This document shows, one piece after another, positions 62,158-64,000 of a stretch of DNA of 64,000 nucleotides. Made by a program: the position numbers and the translations under genes. The DNA is from Chloroflexaceae bacterium. GTDB lineage: Bacteria > Chloroflexota > Chloroflexia > Chloroflexales > Chloroflexaceae. Below the pieces are notes generated by a model. The model worked only from the letters and a program-made list of their open reading frames with translations, was not told where the DNA came from and did not search any database. The DNA is taken from NCBI GenBank assembly GCA_025057155.1, contig JANWYD010000003.1, forward strand, positions 186,001 through 250,000, written 5' to 3'. The number at the start of each line of letters is the position of its first letter. Position 1 is the stretch's first letter.

Positions 62158-63573
62158 TTAGCCTTCGACCGCCTTCAGATCCTCAACCACCGGTTTGGCG
62201 GCCTCAGTCAACTCCTCGTTCACTTCGCCAAACACCCTGGCCGTATCCTCGGCGTTGACGATGATCCGCTCCAGGCCCTTGCCGATGATCTGGTCGCCGT
62301 TACGCACGAAGACGCGCGCAGCGTCCTGGGCGCGGGTTAGCGGCAGTTGATCCACGGCGGTCTTGAAGTTGGGGTTCTTGGCGAAGAAGGCCTGCATCTC
62401 GGGCGATTGCTTGGTGCTGATGCGCACCGGCATGTAGCCCGTGTCGCGCGCCCAGATGCCCGCCTGCTCGGGATTGGTGGCGAAGGCGATGTACTTCATC
62501 GCAGCGAGCTGCTTTTCAGCGGGCGTCTCGGTGGGGATGGCCAGACCCGCGCCGCCGGTGCAGCAGCCGAAGTAGGTCTCTTTAGGCAGGAAGCCCACGC
62601 CAACCTCGAAGGGCGCGTTGCGCGTGATGCCGCTGAGCGCCCCGGTAGAGGCCAGCATCGCGGCTCCGACGCCGCTGATGAAGTCCTTGTTCAGATCCTG
62701 CACCAGCGTGGCCCAGCCGAGCTTGTTGGCGGTGTCCTGGTAGAACTGCCCTGCCCGGAGGGTGTTCGGATCGGTCATGGTCATAGTGAAGTCAGGAAGG
62801 GAGTACTGGCCGCCGTGCTGCCAGGTGACGCCCTGGAACAGCCAGGCGATGTAGCTGGCCCCGGTAGGGTGCAGGAAAGCGGCGCGAGTCAGTTTGTCGC
62901 CCTCTTTGACGACCAGCTTCGGCGCCCACTCGCCGAACTCGGCCCAGGTCTCGGGGGCGCGGTCGGGCAGCCCGGCTTCGGCCCAGAGTTGCTTATTATA
63001 GTAGAACAGCGGCGTCGAGCGGGCGAAGGGGATCCAGTAGTGCTTGTTCTGGCGCACGCCTTCGTTGAGCAGCACCGGCTCGTAGTCGGCGAAATCCAGG
63101 TTAACCTGCTTTGCCAGATCGTCGAGCTGGGTGATAGCCCCCGCCAGGTAGAAGCCGAACCACCAGACATCAGAGAGCAGGATAACGTCAGGGATGGTGC
63201 GGGCCTGCAGGGCCGCCGTAAACTTCTGCGCGGTCTCCTCGTAGCTGCCCTGGAACTGGTACTCGACGCGCACTTCGTTCTGCGACTCGTTGAAACGCTT
63301 GACCATGGCCTGCTCGGCCTCGCCAAGCACGCCGCTGAATGACCCCCAGTAGGTGATATTAACGGTCGAGCCGGTCTGGCTGACGACAGTCGGAGCCGCG
63401 GTGGTTGGGGCTGGCGCGGTCGTCGGCGCGGGGGCGGTGGTCGGGGCGGGGGCCGCGGGGGCCGTCGTCGGCGCGGCAGGCGCCTGGGCGCCGCAGGCCG
63501 CCAGAGCCGTGGCGCCGCCGCCGGCAATCAGCATCCGCAGCATCTGGCGACGAGACAGCTTGCGCTGCTCCAT
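62158..63573 (-). CDS. ABC carbohydrate-binding lipoprotein (UgpB-like)
   Basis: The 471-residue protein starts MEQRKLSRRQMLRMLIAGGG (a twin-arginine-like SRRQML followed by a hydrophobic stretch and LAACG lipobox). After an Ala/Pro/Thr linker it has the family-1 binding domain: ITYWGSFSGVLGEAEQAMVKRFNESQN, FYYNKQLWAEAGLP, GGAGLAIPTETPAEKQLAAMKYIAF and TGYMPVRIS. It resembles glycerol-3-phosphate or sugar binding proteins. ATG 63573 has AAAGGAG. A permease gene of the same class ends 216 bp upstream on the same strand, making this a sugar importer operon with the binding protein last. Confidence 0.94.
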   Translation of the reverse strand: MEQRKLSRRQMLRMLIAGGGATALAACGAQAPAAPTTAPAAPAPTTAPAPTTAPAPTTAAPTVVSQTGSTVNITYWGSFSGVLGEAEQAMVKRFNESQNEVRVEYQFQGSYEETAQKFTAALQARTIPDVILLSDVWWFGFYLAGAITQLDDLAKQVNLDFADYEPVLLNEGVRQNKHYWIPFARSTPLFYYNKQLWAEAGLPDRAPETWAEFGEWAPKLVVKEGDKLTRAAFLHPTGASYIAWLFQGVTWQHGGQYSLPDFTMTMTDPNTLRAGQFYQDTANKLGWATLVQDLNKDFISGVGAAMLASTGALSGITRNAPFEVGVGFLPKETYFGCCTGGAGLAIPTETPAEKQLAAMKYIAFATNPEQAGIWARDTGYMPVRISTKQSPEMQAFFAKNPNFKTAVDQLPLTRAQDAARVFVRNGDQIIGKGLERIIVNAEDTARVFGEVNEELTEAAKPVVEDLKAVEG

Positions 63574-63689
63574 GCGAGGATCTCCTTTCTCCATACTCGC
63601 GAGCATCTGTATGCACACGGGGGTCCCTCAGCCCCCGGAGGTGCCGTTCAAGACCCTTTCCGACCAGGCGGGGTCAGCACTCAGGAGGG

Positions 63690-63712
63690 TGCGCAACCCT
63701 CCGGGTTGCGCA
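63690..63712. terminator. Hairpin TGCGCAACCC/GGGTTGCGCA
   Basis: Perfect 10-bp stem with TCC loop between the permease and binding-protein genes; same family as 3578-3598 and 29791-29817. Confidence 0.5.
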
Positions 63713-63724
63713 TGCGATTCGATT

Positions 63725-63787
63725 GCCAGGTCTCATCCGGATGCCATATACGACAATCGAAAATCCAAAATCTGCAATCCAAAATCG
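63725..63787. repeat. Extended copy of the AATCCAAAATCC repeat
   Basis: TGCCAGGTCTCATCCGGATG then CCATATACGACAATCGAAAA and two more AATCC units; about 50 bp shared with 55531-55586. It ends two bases before the permease stop codon. Confidence 0.75.
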
Positions 63788-63789
63788 CA

Positions 63790-64000
63790 TTATCCCTTCA
63801 CTGCGCCAGCGGCAATGCCTTCCACGATGTAACGCTGGACGAACAGGAAGACGATTATCACCGGGATGATCAAAAACAGCGATCCGGCCATCACCACGCC
63901 CCAGTTGATGGCGCCCTCGCTCTCGCTCAGCCAGTAGATGCCAACCGGCAGGGTGCGCATATTGGCGGTGTTGGTGACGATCAGCGGCCAGAGAAAATCG
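63790..64000 (-). CDS. Carbohydrate ABC permease, C-terminal part (runs off the window)
   Basis: The last 70 codons read FLWPLIVTNTANMRTLPVGI, then ESEGAINWGVVMAGSLFLII and end FVQRYIVEGIAAGAVKG. This is the typical end of MalG/UgpE-type inner-membrane permeases, with the conserved QRYxxxGxxxGAVKG tail. The start lies beyond base 64000. With the binding protein downstream it forms a sugar importer; a second permease (MalF/UgpA type) is expected further out. Confidence 0.92.
   Translation of the reverse strand, partial: DFLWPLIVTNTANMRTLPVGIYWLSESEGAINWGVVMAGSLFLIIPVIIVFLFVQRYIVEGIAAGAVKG

Overview
This window looks like a chromosomal segment of a GC-rich Chloroflexota bacterium, probably a filamentous anoxygenic phototroph of the Roseiflexus/Chloroflexus type. 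That is an inference from high GC, the style of the DnaA and ABC lipoprotein sequences (Ala/Pro/Thr linkers behind a Cys lipobox), polyester-granule genes and a putative wax-ester operon, since wax esters are typical lipids of these organisms. No photosynthesis gene, rRNA, CRISPR array, prophage or intact insertion sequence was seen. The only RNA gene recognised is tRNA-His(GTG).

Layout. 1-5 kb: edge of a secreted thermolysin-type protease, the redox repressor Rex with a promoter/operator, then a one-carbon/purine row (fchA, folD, purD-like). 5-8 kb: PHA-granule genes (phasin, PhaR, patatin). 8-17 kb: secreted subtilase, kinase-like orphan, hemolysin III, then a translationally coupled acyl-ACP-reductase-like/WS-DGAT pair and a small GNAT. 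17-24 kb: PAS-PAS-STAS sensor, GAF-GGDEF cyclase paired with threonine aldolase, thioredoxin-like lipoprotein. 24-31 kb: FtsX-type permease, dnaA, a probable oriC, scpB and a nucleoside-type ABC permease. 31-37 kb: roadblock protein, sugar-binding lipoprotein, acetyltransferase, GH1 glucosidase. 37-44 kb: tRNA-His, a helicase remnant, cupin, ferredoxin, nitroreductase, MscS and a double-length ThyX. 44-55 kb: a reductase/DinB-like/SCP2 fusion, amidase, GNAT, RraA-like protein, BMP lipoprotein, Xaa-Pro peptidase, UspA, CBS protein and MscL. 55-64 kb: DUF58, VIT-VWA, MoxR and DUF89 genes, then a carbohydrate ABC binding protein and the end of its permease.

The intergenic DNA is unusually rich in short dispersed repeats. 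The clearest is a 187-bp MITE-like element present twice with only two differences. One copy has a perfect 9-bp target duplication, and its end supplies the stop codon of the purD-like gene. Both copies end exactly 16 bp before a TTGACA box. A second family of about 125-140 bp has a GC-rich core and, in one copy, an exact ATAAG duplication. A third family carries AATCCAAAATCC repeats. Two small hairpin families also recur.

Points most worth following: the FolD-like enzyme has Ile in place of its catalytic Lys and lies beside a separate cyclohydrolase gene; the purD-like protein has lost catalytic motifs; the reductase/WS-DGAT operon; the three-domain fusion; and the oriC candidate.
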